Below are positions 1 through 8,863 of a stretch of 64,000 nt of DNA, piece after piece. Source of the stretch: Mucilaginibacter frigoritolerans. Lineage in GTDB: Bacteria > Bacteroidota > Bacteroidia > Sphingobacteriales > Sphingobacteriaceae. The first letter of the stretch is position 1, and each line of letters opens with the position of its first letter. Position numbers and translations under genes: made by a program. Below the pieces are notes generated by a model. That model worked only from the letters and a program-made list of their open reading frames with translations. It searched no databases and had not been told where the DNA came from. The DNA lies in the NCBI RefSeq assembly GCF_007830615.1, contig NZ_VLLI01000011.1:62001-126000 (forward strand). Direction: 5' to 3'.

Positions 1-273
1 AAAGTTCCGCAAAAATATGTTGCCTGCTCCCCTCTGGAGTTTGTAAGCAGTAAATCGGTGCCAACCCTTATTATTCACGGTGAAAATGATGTTTTGGTTT
101 CGCGCGAGCATAGCCGCAGGCTAAACTTAAAGTTGGAGCAAAACGGTATTAAACATTATTGGTTAAGACTTCCCTGGGCAACGCATGGCTTTGATTATAA
201 TTTAAACGGGCCAGGCGGACAACTATCTACCTACGCAGTAGTAACATTCTTAAACAACATCACACAAAAATAA
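1..273 (+). CDS. Alpha/beta hydrolase, C-terminal fragment (gene runs off the left edge)
   Basis: The frame is open from base 1 to a TAA at 271-273, so only about 90 C-terminal residues are present. They carry the end of an alpha/beta-hydrolase fold: a strand-turn HGENDVLV, where the Asp is the usual acid of the triad, and THGFDY, which supplies the catalytic His. This tail resembles prolyl-oligopeptidase-like or carboxylesterase-type hydrolases. The nucleophile Ser lies outside the window, so the substrate cannot be inferred. Its stop overlaps the next start (TAATG), suggesting translational coupling to the lipid-modification operon that follows. Confidence 0.75.
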   Translation, partial: KVPQKYVACSPLEFVSSKSVPTLIIHGENDVLVSREHSRRLNLKLEQNGIKHYWLRLPWATHGFDYNLNGPGGQLSTYAVVTFLNNITQK

Positions 274-1559
274 TGCATAAAACAGCCATTATAGGAACAG
301 GAATTGCCGGGATGGGCTGTGCTCATTTTTTGCAAAAGCATACCGATTTAACTATTTACGAGCAAAATGATTACGTTGGCGGCCATACCAATACCGTAAC
401 TGTTGATGAAGACGGCAAGCCGGTTTATATTGATACCGGATTTATGGTGTTTAATTATAAGACCTATCCGAACCTGTGCAAACTATTTGCTGAAATAAAG
501 GCACCGGTAAAAAAAACGGATATGTCATTTAGCGTTCAGCATCTGTCGAGCGGACTGGAGTATAGCGGATCCAGCGTTAATCATCTTTTTGCGCAGCGCC
601 GTAATATATTCAACCTTAAATATATTAAAATGCTGAGCCAGATTGGGCGCTTTAACAAAGAAAGCGTAAAGATACTGGACGATCCTAAATATGCCGATTA
701 TTCGATAGGGCAATATATTAAAGAGTTTGGTTTTGGCGAAGAAATGCTATGGAAATACCTGGTGCCCATGAGCTCGGCCGTATGGTCTACCCCGATGGAG
801 CAGATGCTCGATTTCCCTGCGGTGACTTTGATCAGGTTCTTTTTAAATCATGGTTTTTTAGGGTTGGATACCCAGCACCAATGGTATACCCTCGAGAAAG
901 GAAGCCAGTCATACCGCGAAATACTGATTAAACCATTTAAAGATCGTATTCATGTAAATCGAAAGGCATTAAAGGTTGTTCGTGAGAATGGAAAAGTGAT
1001 TGTTCACGCATCTGATGGTTCGCGGGAAACGTTCGATAGGGTGATTATCGCCACCCATGGAGATCAGGCTCTTACCATACTGTTTGATGCAACTGAGGAT
1101 GAAAAAAGACTTTTATCAAACTTTAAATATCAATACAACAAAGCGGTTCTACATACCGATAAAAGTATCATGCCTAAAAAGAAACTGGCATGGAGCAGCT
1201 GGAACTACAGCATAAAAATGGAAGATGGCAAGTTAACGCCTACTACTATTTACTGGATGAACCAGTTGCAGCAGGTATCAGACAAGAAAGATTATTTTGT
1301 TTCCATTAACCCGCATAATGGGCTTGATGAAAGCAAGATTATTAAGGAACTCGACTACGAGCATCCGCTTTTTGACGTACAGGCCATTAATGCCCAGGCA
1401 GAATTACATATACTGAACGAAACCGGGCCCATTTATTTTTGTGGCAGTTATTTTAAATACGGCTTTCATGAAGACGCATTTGCAAGTGCAGTGCAGCTTT
1501 GTTCCCAATTGCTGGGCAAGCCGGTTTATGATGATGTTTTGATCCAGCCGGAAAATTAA
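273..1559 (+). CDS. FAD/NAD(P)-binding amine-oxidase-like protein of the CFA operon
   Basis: This 428-residue flavoprotein opens with a Rossmann dinucleotide-binding motif (AIIGTGIAGMGCAHFL, residues 5-20) and the following acidic patch YEQNDYVGGHTNT typical of the flavin-containing amine oxidase superfamily. It ends with the second FAD-contacting segment IYFCGSYFKYGFHEDAFAS. In many bacteria this family lies immediately upstream of a DUF1365 gene and a cyclopropane-fatty-acid synthase, as here, and members take part in modification or desaturation of methylated or cyclopropane acyl chains. The exact reaction here is inference. The start overlaps the preceding stop by one base, and DUF1365 follows after 15 bp. 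Confidence 0.88.
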   Translation: MHKTAIIGTGIAGMGCAHFLQKHTDLTIYEQNDYVGGHTNTVTVDEDGKPVYIDTGFMVFNYKTYPNLCKLFAEIKAPVKKTDMSFSVQHLSSGLEYSGSSVNHLFAQRRNIFNLKYIKMLSQIGRFNKESVKILDDPKYADYSIGQYIKEFGFGEEMLWKYLVPMSSAVWSTPMEQMLDFPAVTLIRFFLNHGFLGLDTQHQWYTLEKGSQSYREILIKPFKDRIHVNRKALKVVRENGKVIVHASDGSRETFDRVIIATHGDQALTILFDATEDEKRLLSNFKYQYNKAVLHTDKSIMPKKKLAWSSWNYSIKMEDGKLTPTTIYWMNQLQQVSDKKDYFVSINPHNGLDESKIIKELDYEHPLFDVQAINAQAELHILNETGPIYFCGSYFKYGFHEDAFASAVQLCSQLLGKPVYDDVLIQPEN

Positions 1560-1574
1560 TCCGTATATTCATAT

Positions 1575-2384
1575 ATGGCCAGCATATCAGTTAATTCCTG
1601 TTTATATAAAGCTAAAGTAATGCATCACCGGCTTGCTCCAAAGCAGCATTCGTTTCATTACAATATCTTTATGTTTTACCTCGATCTGGATGAGATTGAT
1701 GGCCTTTCCAGCCGGCTTAAATTTATGAGCCACAACCGCTTTAACCTGTTTAATTTCAGGGATAAGGATCATTTACAGTTGCCCAAAGAAAACCCGGATA
1801 CTTCAAAAAACATCAGGCAGCATATTACTGATTATCTCAAGATTAATGGTGTGGATATTGGTGCCGGTCGCATAATGGTGCTTACTAATTTATGTACAAT
1901 GGGTTACCAGTTTAATCCGGTGTCATTTTACTATTGTTATGATGAGCAAAATAATCCGCTTTGCTCCATTGTAGAGGTTTGTAATACTTTTTTGGAGATG
2001 AAGCCTTATTTTTTAGGAGCTGGCACTTTAAACAATAACCGTTTCCTGCTCAATACAGAGAAATATTTTTATGTATCGCCCTTTATTGATATGGATACCA
2101 ATTTTGATTTCAATCTACACATTCCCGGCGAAAAACTTTGGGTTAAAATTGATGATTACGATAAAGAGGGTAAACGCTTTTTTACAAGCACGTTAAATGG
2201 TAAGCGTAAGGAATTGAAAGATTTAACCCTATTAATTTACTTTTTCAGTTTCCCTTTAATAACTTTAAAGGTAATTGGTTTAATACACTGGCAGGCGTTA
2301 AAACTGTGGCTCAAAAAGTTGCCTTTTCACAAAAAGACGGATGACATGGAGTTGCAGCGCGAAGTTTACCGGCCATATAATTAA
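1575..2384 (+). CDS. DUF1365 domain-containing protein
   Basis: This 269-residue protein matches the DUF1365 family by overall layout: an N-terminal SCLYKAKVMHHRLAPKQHSF block, the central FNPVSFYYCYD motif and the VEVCNTF segment. DUF1365 proteins are almost always encoded between an FAD amine oxidase-like protein and a CFA synthase, and they have been tied to modified (furan or cyclopropane) fatty acid formation. Their own chemistry is not settled. A hydrophobic stretch near residues 215-245 could associate with the membrane. It sits 15 bp after the flavoprotein gene and 79 bp before the synthase, so the three probably form one transcript. Confidence 0.9.
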   Translation: MASISVNSCLYKAKVMHHRLAPKQHSFHYNIFMFYLDLDEIDGLSSRLKFMSHNRFNLFNFRDKDHLQLPKENPDTSKNIRQHITDYLKINGVDIGAGRIMVLTNLCTMGYQFNPVSFYYCYDEQNNPLCSIVEVCNTFLEMKPYFLGAGTLNNNRFLLNTEKYFYVSPFIDMDTNFDFNLHIPGEKLWVKIDDYDKEGKRFFTSTLNGKRKELKDLTLLIYFFSFPLITLKVIGLIHWQALKLWLKKLPFHKKTDDMELQREVYRPYN

Positions 2385-2463
2385 TCCAATTTCGTATATT
2401 AACAAAACCTTACGCCGGTTAATTTACGTAGGTATAATCAAATCACAAATTACAGATTAAACC

Positions 2464-3702
2464 ATGGCCAGCACAATTTCATTAGTTAAAAAAAGAAGCT
2501 TTTATCAGGATATTGTTTTGAAATTTCTATCGAAAATGGATAAAGGCACCTTGTATCTTGCTTTACCCAATGGAGAACAAATTACAATAGGTAATGGCGA
2601 AGGCAATATATCCGCCAGTATAACGGTGAATAATACTGAGTTTTATGAAAGGATCATTCTGTTTGGTGATATTGGTTTTGGCGAGGCTTATGTTGATGGC
2701 TTATGGGATACTGATAATATTACTAATGTTATTAAATGGGTGCTTTTAAATATTGAAAATGCACCGGGTGTATCTGGCAGCAATATCCAAACGCTTTCAC
2801 TTAACCTGCTTAAGATATATAATAAACTCTCGCACTTTAAAAGGGCCAATACGGTTGAAGGATCGCGCAAAAATATTTCAGCACATTATGATTTGAATAA
2901 TGATTTCTTTGCGAGTTTCCTTGATCCAACCATGACCTATTCAAGTGCTTATTTTTATAAGGATGGACTGAGCCTGCAGGAAGCACAGATAGCCAAGTAT
3001 GAGCGTTTGTGCCGTCAACTACATTTAAAACCTACAGACCATGTATTGGAAATTGGCAGCGGATGGGGTGGTAATGCCATTTATATGGCCAAAACTTATG
3101 GATGTAAAGTAACCTCATTAACCATTAGCGAAGAACAGCGTAAACTGGCAGTTGAACGTGTAGCCGCAGAAGGCTTAAGTGACAAGGTGAGCATCGAACT
3201 GAAAGATTACAGGGAATTGGATGGCACTTTTGATAAGATAGTTTCTGTAGAGATGTTGGAAGCAGTGGGTTTTAACTTTATGGACGTTTACTTTAAAAAG
3301 TGCCATGATTTGCTGAAGAAAAACGGTATCCTGGCTATACAGGTAATTACTTCGCCCGATTCAAGGTATGAAACCTTACGAAAAGGGGTAGACTGGATAC
3401 AGAAACATATTTTCCCGGGTTCATTGTTACCATCTGTTGGTGCTATCAATAAGTCAATTAACCGCACCGGTGATATGACCCTGGTTGATTTAAAAGATAT
3501 CGGTTTGGATTATGCCAAAACTTTAAAACTTTGGTTTGATGCATTTAATGCTAATCTTTCAAAAGTAAAATCACTGGGTTTTGATGAAACTTTTATCCGT
3601 AAGTGGAAATACTATTTGTGTTATTGCGAAGCTGCCTTTGAAATGCGTAACATCAATGTAATGCACCTGATTTATACAAGGCCCAATAATGTGTCACGTT
3701 AG
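2464..3702 (+). CDS. cfa: Cyclopropane-fatty-acyl-phospholipid synthase family methyltransferase
   Basis: This 412-residue enzyme carries the CFA/mycolic-acid-cyclopropane synthase architecture: an N-terminal lipid-binding part with FGEAYVDGLWD near residues 74-84, then a class I SAM methyltransferase domain with the motif VLEIGSGWGG at 194-203. YSSAYF and SVEMLEAVG are also present. The family transfers the SAM methylene across cis double bonds of membrane phospholipid acyl chains; some members only methylate. It is the last gene of the FAD/DUF1365/CFA trio and is followed by an intergenic inverted repeat and a convergent transporter gene. Confidence 0.92.
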   Translation: MASTISLVKKRSFYQDIVLKFLSKMDKGTLYLALPNGEQITIGNGEGNISASITVNNTEFYERIILFGDIGFGEAYVDGLWDTDNITNVIKWVLLNIENAPGVSGSNIQTLSLNLLKIYNKLSHFKRANTVEGSRKNISAHYDLNNDFFASFLDPTMTYSSAYFYKDGLSLQEAQIAKYERLCRQLHLKPTDHVLEIGSGWGGNAIYMAKTYGCKVTSLTISEEQRKLAVERVAAEGLSDKVSIELKDYRELDGTFDKIVSVEMLEAVGFNFMDVYFKKCHDLLKKNGILAIQVITSPDSRYETLRKGVDWIQKHIFPGSLLPSVGAINKSINRTGDMTLVDLKDIGLDYAKTLKLWFDAFNANLSKVKSLGFDETFIRKWKYYLCYCEAAFEMRNINVMHLIYTRPNNVSR

Positions 3703-3715
3703 TTTGCGGTTTTGA

Positions 3716-3752
3716 GTTTGCAGTCAACCTCGATCTTCAGAGAACTGCAAAC
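3716..3752. repeat. Intergenic inverted repeat between convergent genes
   Basis: Nine-base arms (GTTTGCAGT at 3716-3724 and ACTGCAAAC at 3744-3752) enclose a 19-base loop between the cfa gene and the convergent transporter gene. It has no clear T tract, so terminator function is only possible. The GCAGTTTGCAGT style of motif recurs at 39.2-39.35 kb, so it may belong to a dispersed intergenic sequence family. Confidence 0.5.
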
Positions 3753-3763
3753 TGCTACTACTG

Positions 3764-5128
3764 CTAACCGCCAACTTTCCTTACCTGTGGTTTCTTTTCG
3801 CGGAAACGGGTGAAGAAAATAAATGCTATGAGACAAAGCACAAAACCGCAGATACCATTGAGGCGCAGGCCAAGGTCATGACCGGGATCTTTGCCGTAAA
3901 CAGTAAGGAACGCAAAAAGCGCTATGCCCAGCGTTTGGCCAAGTTTTACAAACAGATACTTTACAGCAAAAAACATTCCTTCACGGTTTTCGCCGGTAGC
4001 ATTAGCATCTTTTTCGGCAATCTCAGCTAATATGGCATTAGGCAGTATACCCAGGGCTGCAAGTGGAAATGCAGCACACAGCACCAATGTATAAACTTGT
4101 ACTTTTGCCGAAACCGGGAATCGCCCTAAAAAATAAATCATTGCAAAAATGAGGCTCAATATGCCGAAGGAGATCAGAACCAATGGCTTCTTTCCGTATT
4201 TTTTGGAAACATAGTTAATAAACGGATAAAAGATCAACGATCCCAAAACCATGGTGAGCATTAGCAAACCACCCATTGACTCGGGCAAACGGAGTAATAC
4301 CGTTACAAAATATAATAGCCCGCTGGATATGATACTAAGCGCCATGTAATAGGAGAAATCGGAGATCAGGTAATATTTAAAATTGCGCTGACTAAAAGTT
4401 TTACGTATAGCCTGCAAAACGGGCAAATGCGAAGGCTTTTTACTTACCATGTATTTGCTTTCATCAAGGGCAATTACAGGTATCAACATTACTAAGCCGG
4501 CAAAAACACATAAGCCCCAAATAGTGTACTGAACGGCAATATCCCGGTTAGGGACGTTGAAATACTTTTGTACCAAATCGGCATAGTTATTTACCAGGGC
4601 GGCTATAATTATCCCAATTACAAAACCAACCTGCTGAAATGAGGATAGCTTAACTTTTTCGGCTGCTGTATCAGTAAGTTCGGGCAGCAGGGCATTGTAA
4701 GGTATAATATAGGCCGTAACGCTCATGAAAAAACAAATGAGTGTAAACGTAAGCCAAAATGCATTATGCAGACTTTCAGCCTTTACAAGCGGGCAAAAGG
4801 TTAACCCGCAAAAAATAACGGCAGGCAGTATGGCCCATTTCATAAATGGAACACGGCGCCCTTTTGGATTATGACTTTTATCGCTTAATGAAGCAATAAA
4901 TGGATCAAAAACAGCATCAACCAATCGGCCAGATGCTGCAATAACCGACATGATATTTAATACCCCGAATAAAAGCAATTGCGGAACAAAAGGTATTAAG
5001 CCCGAATTGGATGGCGGTAGATAAAAATAGGGCAGCATTACAATAATAATATTGGTCATGATGCTCCAGCCTATCATCCCGCAGGCATATGAAATTTGTT
5101 TTTTAAACGGCAGCTTTTCTACGGGCAT
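3764..5128 (-). CDS. MFS transporter, glycoside/pentoside/hexuronide:cation symporter type
   Basis: This 454-residue polytopic protein has about twelve hydrophobic segments. Its N-terminal SYACGMIGWSIMTNII stretch, with RLVDAVFDP and SDKSHNPKGRRVPFM between helices 2 and 3, is characteristic of the GPH (MelB-like) sugar:cation symporter branch of the MFS. These import glycosides or uronides with H+ or Na+ through the inner membrane. The substrate cannot be read from sequence. It stands alone on the minus strand, with no sugar-catabolic gene next to it; the beta-glucanase cluster is 10 kb away. Confidence 0.82.
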   Translation of the reverse strand: MPVEKLPFKKQISYACGMIGWSIMTNIIIVMLPYFYLPPSNSGLIPFVPQLLLFGVLNIMSVIAASGRLVDAVFDPFIASLSDKSHNPKGRRVPFMKWAILPAVIFCGLTFCPLVKAESLHNAFWLTFTLICFFMSVTAYIIPYNALLPELTDTAAEKVKLSSFQQVGFVIGIIIAALVNNYADLVQKYFNVPNRDIAVQYTIWGLCVFAGLVMLIPVIALDESKYMVSKKPSHLPVLQAIRKTFSQRNFKYYLISDFSYYMALSIISSGLLYFVTVLLRLPESMGGLLMLTMVLGSLIFYPFINYVSKKYGKKPLVLISFGILSLIFAMIYFLGRFPVSAKVQVYTLVLCAAFPLAALGILPNAILAEIAEKDANATGENREGMFFAVKYLFVKLGQTLGIALFAFLTVYGKDPGHDLGLRLNGICGFVLCLIAFIFFTRFREKKPQVRKVGG

Positions 5129-5234
5129 ATCAATGCAATATGCAAATAATCGGGTAAGATGTGAAAGAAAAAGGTAAAACCTATGGCTTTGTTACTACGC
5201 CTAAAAGAAAAGTTAAACTTTATCTCTTCAAAAA

Positions 5235-6023
5235 CTATAATCCCGAATAATAATCATACCCCTGTTCGGCCCAGTAATCGCGTGGCCGGGTGTTGCTGAA
5301 AGTGATGGAGCCTACCCTTTTAAGGTTTTTAATGCCATACTTTACCGGAATGATTAGTCGTAATGGTGCACCATTTTCAAGCGGTAATAATTTGTCGTTC
5401 ATTTCGTAGGCCAACAAGGTTTGCGGATGCATGGCACTCGGCATATCAAGTCCTATGTAATAACCTTTATCGGGTGTTTCCATGCCCACATATTGCATTT
5501 TGGTATAATCATCCAGCTTGTAATGCTCAATAAAATCCTTGAACCTTACACCGCCCCAATGCGAAATCTGATCCCAGCCTTCCACGCATTTAAAATCATA
5601 AATAATTTCAGTTTTGGGTAGGGTCATTAGCTCCTGCAAAGAAATCTGTAACACTTCCCCACCCTTTTTGGCTACCTGCAGTTTCCAGTTAGATGGGTCG
5701 AACTTTTTATCAGCTTCAATTCCGATATCGCTGTTTACTCTTACGCGTTTGGCCGCCATTGATTTGGGGTAAATTTTTACCATGTGATTATCACTGAACA
5801 CCCTTCTGAAAAACAATTCAGTTTTATTAAGTGCCCTGCGCAGAGGCTTACGTGCGCCAGCGGTAATGCCTGCAGTTTCTTCCGGCGATTTATACAACCA
5901 CTCCCATCCACCAACGGCACCGGCTGCCAATACAGCAAAGGTTGAAAATGAGATAAAATTACGCCTGTTTATCTTTTGCTCAACGGTGAGCTCTTTTTTT
6001 GATTTTTTATCTGGAGTGCTCAT
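5235..6023 (-). CDS. Molybdopterin-dependent oxidoreductase, sulfite-oxidase/MsrP-like
   Basis: About 262 residues. I start at the ATG whose last complementary base is 6023, giving MSTPDKK and an N-terminal Tat-like signal (NRRNF followed by a hydrophobic stretch). A longer in-frame start at 6068 would lie deep in the upstream gene. The oxidoreductase molybdopterin domain shows FKCVEGW, whose Cys (residue 146) is the expected Mo ligand, and the family motif GYYIGLDM. Location is probably periplasmic and membrane-anchored. It overlaps the upstream cytochrome b gene by 17 bp, so the two likely form one electron-transfer unit. The substrate is unknown; MsrP-like methionine sulfoxide repair is only a family analogy. 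Confidence 0.85.
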   Translation of the reverse strand: MSTPDKKSKKELTVEQKINRRNFISFSTFAVLAAGAVGGWEWLYKSPEETAGITAGARKPLRRALNKTELFFRRVFSDNHMVKIYPKSMAAKRVRVNSDIGIEADKKFDPSNWKLQVAKKGGEVLQISLQELMTLPKTEIIYDFKCVEGWDQISHWGGVRFKDFIEHYKLDDYTKMQYVGMETPDKGYYIGLDMPSAMHPQTLLAYEMNDKLLPLENGAPLRLIIPVKYGIKNLKRVGSITFSNTRPRDYWAEQGYDYYSGL

Positions 6024-6714
6024 CGTTATCGGTATTTGTTGTTTCAATAGCGGGTTTAGGATTTTCATTTATCACCTCAAAGCCGGATATAACCGATCGG
6101 AAGTTATTCCATCCGGCCAATATCACCTGCACAATATGGATCAGAAAAAAGAACACATAACCCAATGTTAAAGCAAAGTGTAATATTCTGGCGAAATGAT
6201 AACCGCCGCATATCCAGGTTAAATAGTAAAACTGTACCGGTTTGTAGATGGCTAATCCGGTAATTACTGAGCCAATACCCATTATTATAATGGCTGTGTA
6301 TGCAATGCGTTGTGCCGCGTTATATTTATTTTGAGGTGGTGCCATTTTGCGGATATGCAGATCGTGCAAAACCACTAAAAAAGCCTCTTTAAAAGAATTT
6401 TTCTTCGGCACCAGTTCACGCCAGTCGCCGGATATGATGGTGTAAATAATATAAAAGATTCCGTTAAGGGTAAAAAACCACATAAACAAAAAATGGAAGG
6501 CCATGCCTTCGGACAGGCGATGCGGAATTTTCAGCGTATTATAAAACCAATCAGGAAAAAAACGAAAATAGGTATGGCCAAATATTTTGATGTAATATTC
6601 ATCATTGGCCCAGTAAATCAGCATTCCACTCCAGATCATAATGGTCAGTATTGGGAAGTTTACCCAATGGCACCAGCGCATGGTTAAAGAATGCTTTTCT
6701 TTTATAGCTTTCAT
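6007..6714 (-). CDS. Cytochrome b/b561-type membrane subunit
   Basis: This 235-residue membrane protein has about five hydrophobic segments with His residues spaced for haem b ligation: HSLTMRWCHWVNF in the first helix, RLSEGMAFHFLFMWFF, and GYHFARILHFALTLGYVFFFLIHIVQV near the end. It fits the cytochrome b561/thiosulfate-reductase gamma-type family that passes quinol electrons to periplasmic molybdoenzymes. It is not obviously MsrQ. The overlapping downstream molybdopterin enzyme gene is the natural partner. The charged C-terminal tail after residue 215 is cytoplasmic or periplasmic by inference. Confidence 0.82.
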   Translation of the reverse strand: MKAIKEKHSLTMRWCHWVNFPILTIMIWSGMLIYWANDEYYIKIFGHTYFRFFPDWFYNTLKIPHRLSEGMAFHFLFMWFFTLNGIFYIIYTIISGDWRELVPKKNSFKEAFLVVLHDLHIRKMAPPQNKYNAAQRIAYTAIIIMGIGSVITGLAIYKPVQFYYLTWICGGYHFARILHFALTLGYVFFFLIHIVQVILAGWNNFRSVISGFEVINENPKPAIETTNTDNDEHSR

Positions 6715-6745
6715 AGTTAAGTATTAAGGTAAAAGATACCATAAG

Positions 6746-6783
6746 ATATCCGGTTATCTTACCTAGGTAAAATAACCGGATAT
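6746..6783 (-). terminator. Perfect inverted repeat after the DUF1223 gene
   Basis: Twelve-base arms (ATATCCGGTTAT at 6746-6757, ATAACCGGATAT at 6772-6783) flank a loop that is itself a 12-base palindrome (TTACCTAGGTAA, 6759-6770). It lies 26 bp past the stop of the minus-strand DUF1223 gene and before the promoter side of the cytochrome b gene. The T run is weak, so terminator function is probable rather than certain. Confidence 0.5.
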
Positions 6784-6808
6784 ATGTTTTCTTAAAGTTA
6801 ATGATTTA

Positions 6809-7618
6809 TTATTTGGAACTTTTTACCATTGCACCTATGCCTGCCTCGCCTGTAAAAGAAACCCTGGACGCGGCTATTATAGCCCCATTTGAAGTATTTT
6901 GTAAAAAGCCCATAATTTCCCAGTTTTGGGTATCAAAACCATGAGGAAGAGTAATGTTTGCAATTCCGTTATTTCCTTTAAGACTAACTTCCTGCAATTC
7001 ACGGACAATTTGAACATGTGATAGAGTATGACCGCCGTTTTCGCCACGTAATACTTTTGTCTGTGCATTTTTCTGCAATACGGCTACCTGTAGCACGGTG
7101 CTTTTGTCTGCACCCTGGGTAGTGTATTTTAAATCTGCATGGCTTGAGTTTGTAGCTGAAACGCTTAGATCCAGTTGAGCCGATGAGCTTTTTTGTAGAT
7201 TGGTCCGGATAGCATTACGTAAAGTACCTTCTTCCGATCCAACAAACTCGGTACGTCCATTTACAACTATTTGAGGTGTGTATACAGAGTTGATATTTAA
7301 GTAATTGGCATACTCATTTTGTCTTTTTGAAAAATCGGCACTGCTGAACTGATCTTTCCAGCCTAAACGGTTCCAATAATCAACATGGTAAGCTAAAATG
7401 TATACCGGTTTATCGGCATTTTCTTTTTGTATTTTAGCTACCAACTCGTCAGCTGGTGGGCAACTGGAGCAGCCTTCGGAAGTGTATAACTCAATAAGGG
7501 CAAATCCCTTATTATCAGCAATAGGAACGTTGGTGTGCTTTGCATTAATAAATGCAGTGGTGCCCAAAGCTGCTGCAATTAGAAAAGCAGCAAGGGTTAA
7601 TATTTTTGCAGTTCTCAT
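6809..7618 (-). CDS. DUF1223 family thioredoxin-like exported protein
   Basis: This 269-residue protein starts with a clear signal peptide or membrane anchor (residues 4-22). A thioredoxin-fold domain follows, with the family signature ELYTSEGCSSCPPADELV; its CxxC-like pair is Cys50 and Cys53. DUF1223 proteins are predicted secreted thiol-redox proteins of unknown substrate. It faces away from the ECF sigma operon across a 326-bp spacer and is separated from the Mo-enzyme genes by an inverted repeat, so it is probably its own transcription unit. Confidence 0.85.
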   Translation of the reverse strand: MRTAKILTLAAFLIAAALGTTAFINAKHTNVPIADNKGFALIELYTSEGCSSCPPADELVAKIQKENADKPVYILAYHVDYWNRLGWKDQFSSADFSKRQNEYANYLNINSVYTPQIVVNGRTEFVGSEEGTLRNAIRTNLQKSSSAQLDLSVSATNSSHADLKYTTQGADKSTVLQVAVLQKNAQTKVLRGENGGHTLSHVQIVRELQEVSLKGNNGIANITLPHGFDTQNWEIMGFLQNTSNGAIIAASRVSFTGEAGIGAMVKSSK

Positions 7619-7944
7619 TATTTTATCGAATTAAATTTAAAGTCTTTTCGGGCTTAGTCGGGCCAACAATCAAATCCTTACAATAAATTTAAAGTTTTTT
7701 ATTTAGCTAGTTTGCAATGAATCAACTTGTACAAGTTTGTACGAATTATTATAAATATTAGACTAATTAGCTGGTTGTCATCTCCATATGCCAGGGAAGC
7801 ATTTCGAGATTATTCGAAAAAAAAGTCATTATTATTGTAAGGTTTTGTACCCGCTAACGACTAACCATCAATATAACAAAACAAATTGAAGGTGTTAATC
7901 TTCATTTTGTTTTTGGTTTAACTTGTACTATTCGTTTAATTTTT
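7619..7944. other. Divergent 326-bp intergenic region (DUF1223 / ECF sigma)
   Basis: No gene is visible. The region holds a 14-base perfect palindrome (AACTTGTACAAGTT, 7724-7737). The half-site AACTTGTAC recurs at 7920-7928, 16 bp before the sigma-factor start. These may be operator or sigma-recognition sequences controlling one or both divergent genes. Confidence 0.4.
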
Positions 7945-8496
7945 ATGACTTTAAATCCCCATCAATGGGTTGCTACCCATGCCGATTACCTGTACGCCTA
8001 CGCCATTACCCGTGTTAACGACGAAGAGCAGGCGAAAGACCTGGTGCAGGAAACCTTTTTAGCTGCACTTGAAAAAACAGCCAATTTTGAAGGTAAAAGC
8101 TCCGAACGAACGTGGCTCACGGCTATCCTTAAAAATAAAATAGTAGATGTTTATCGCAAAAAATCATCAGGCTTAAAAAACATAGAGGTGAAAGCCGAAG
8201 AAGAGCAGAGCGATTTTTTTGAGGCGGATGGACATTGGGTTGCTGAACATGGTCCGAAAGAATTTGGTATTGAAGATAAGGATCATTTGGTTAACAAAGA
8301 GTTTGATAGCATCCTTAAAAAATGCATGGAAAAATTACCGGCTTTATGGATGGCCGTTTTTACTATGAAGCATATTGACGAAGAGCCTACCGATACCATT
8401 TGTGCCGAATTAAAAGTAACATCTTCCAACTTTTGGGTGATCATTCATCGCGCCAAACTTAACCTGAGGGCCTGCCTTCAGAAAAACTGGATTTAA
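7945..8496 (+). CDS. ECF-type RNA polymerase sigma-70 factor
   Basis: This 183-residue sigma factor has region 2 at about residues 8-75 (DLVQETFLAALE and the RTWLTAILKNKIVDVYRKK helix) and region 4 at about 115-180. Region 4 ends in a helix-turn-helix with the unusual SSNFWVIIHRAKLNLRACL recognition segment. This variant belongs to a small ECF group common in Bacteroidota and proteobacteria (TIGR02943-like, from memory). The next gene, 11 bp downstream, encodes a probable zinc-binding anti-sigma factor. The downstream peroxiredoxin suggests an oxidative-stress regulon. Confidence 0.9.
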   Translation: MTLNPHQWVATHADYLYAYAITRVNDEEQAKDLVQETFLAALEKTANFEGKSSERTWLTAILKNKIVDVYRKKSSGLKNIEVKAEEEQSDFFEADGHWVAEHGPKEFGIEDKDHLVNKEFDSILKKCMEKLPALWMAVFTMKHIDEEPTDTICAELKVTSSNFWVIIHRAKLNLRACLQKNWI

Positions 8497-8507
8497 ATAT
8501 TATTGTT

Positions 8508-8780
8508 ATGAGCTATTTGAAAAGAATTATATATAACTGTAAACAGGCTACCTTCCTGATTGATAAAAAAGCAACTTCCAGGCTTAGTTTCAGAGAAATG
8601 ATAGAGTTGCGTATCCATCTATATGGATGTTCGTTTTGCCGCATTTATAAAAAGCAAAGCCGAATGATTAATGAAATGGTGCAGGAGCTTTTTCGCAGTT
8701 CGATGGAACGCGATGTGAAGCTGGATGAAAATTTCAAGAACGAACTTCAGGAACGCATTGAAGCGGAATTAAACAAATAA
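8508..8780 (+). CDS. Small zinc-binding anti-sigma factor-like protein
   Basis: This 90-residue soluble protein has Cys11 and the motif His37-xxx-Cys41-xx-Cys44, the classical zf-HC2/ZAS arrangement of anti-sigma factors. It has no membrane segment, so it would be a cytoplasmic redox-responsive anti-sigma. It lies 11 bp after the ECF sigma gene, the usual place for the cognate antagonist. The Cys/His cluster suggests release of the sigma factor on thiol oxidation; this is inferred from ZAS families, not shown here. Confidence 0.75.
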   Translation: MSYLKRIIYNCKQATFLIDKKATSRLSFREMIELRIHLYGCSFCRIYKKQSRMINEMVQELFRSSMERDVKLDENFKNELQERIEAELNK

Positions 8781-8863
8781 AAATTATTTCAAAATAGTTT
8801 GTAAGGTTTAATGGTATTAACCGACAAAGCAGGAAATATCAGTAAAAACTAAAAAAACAAAAA

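Noticed and set aside
749..931. Small plus-strand frame inside the FAD oxidoreductase gene
   Set aside because: It is a shadow of the larger frame that carries all recognised motifs.
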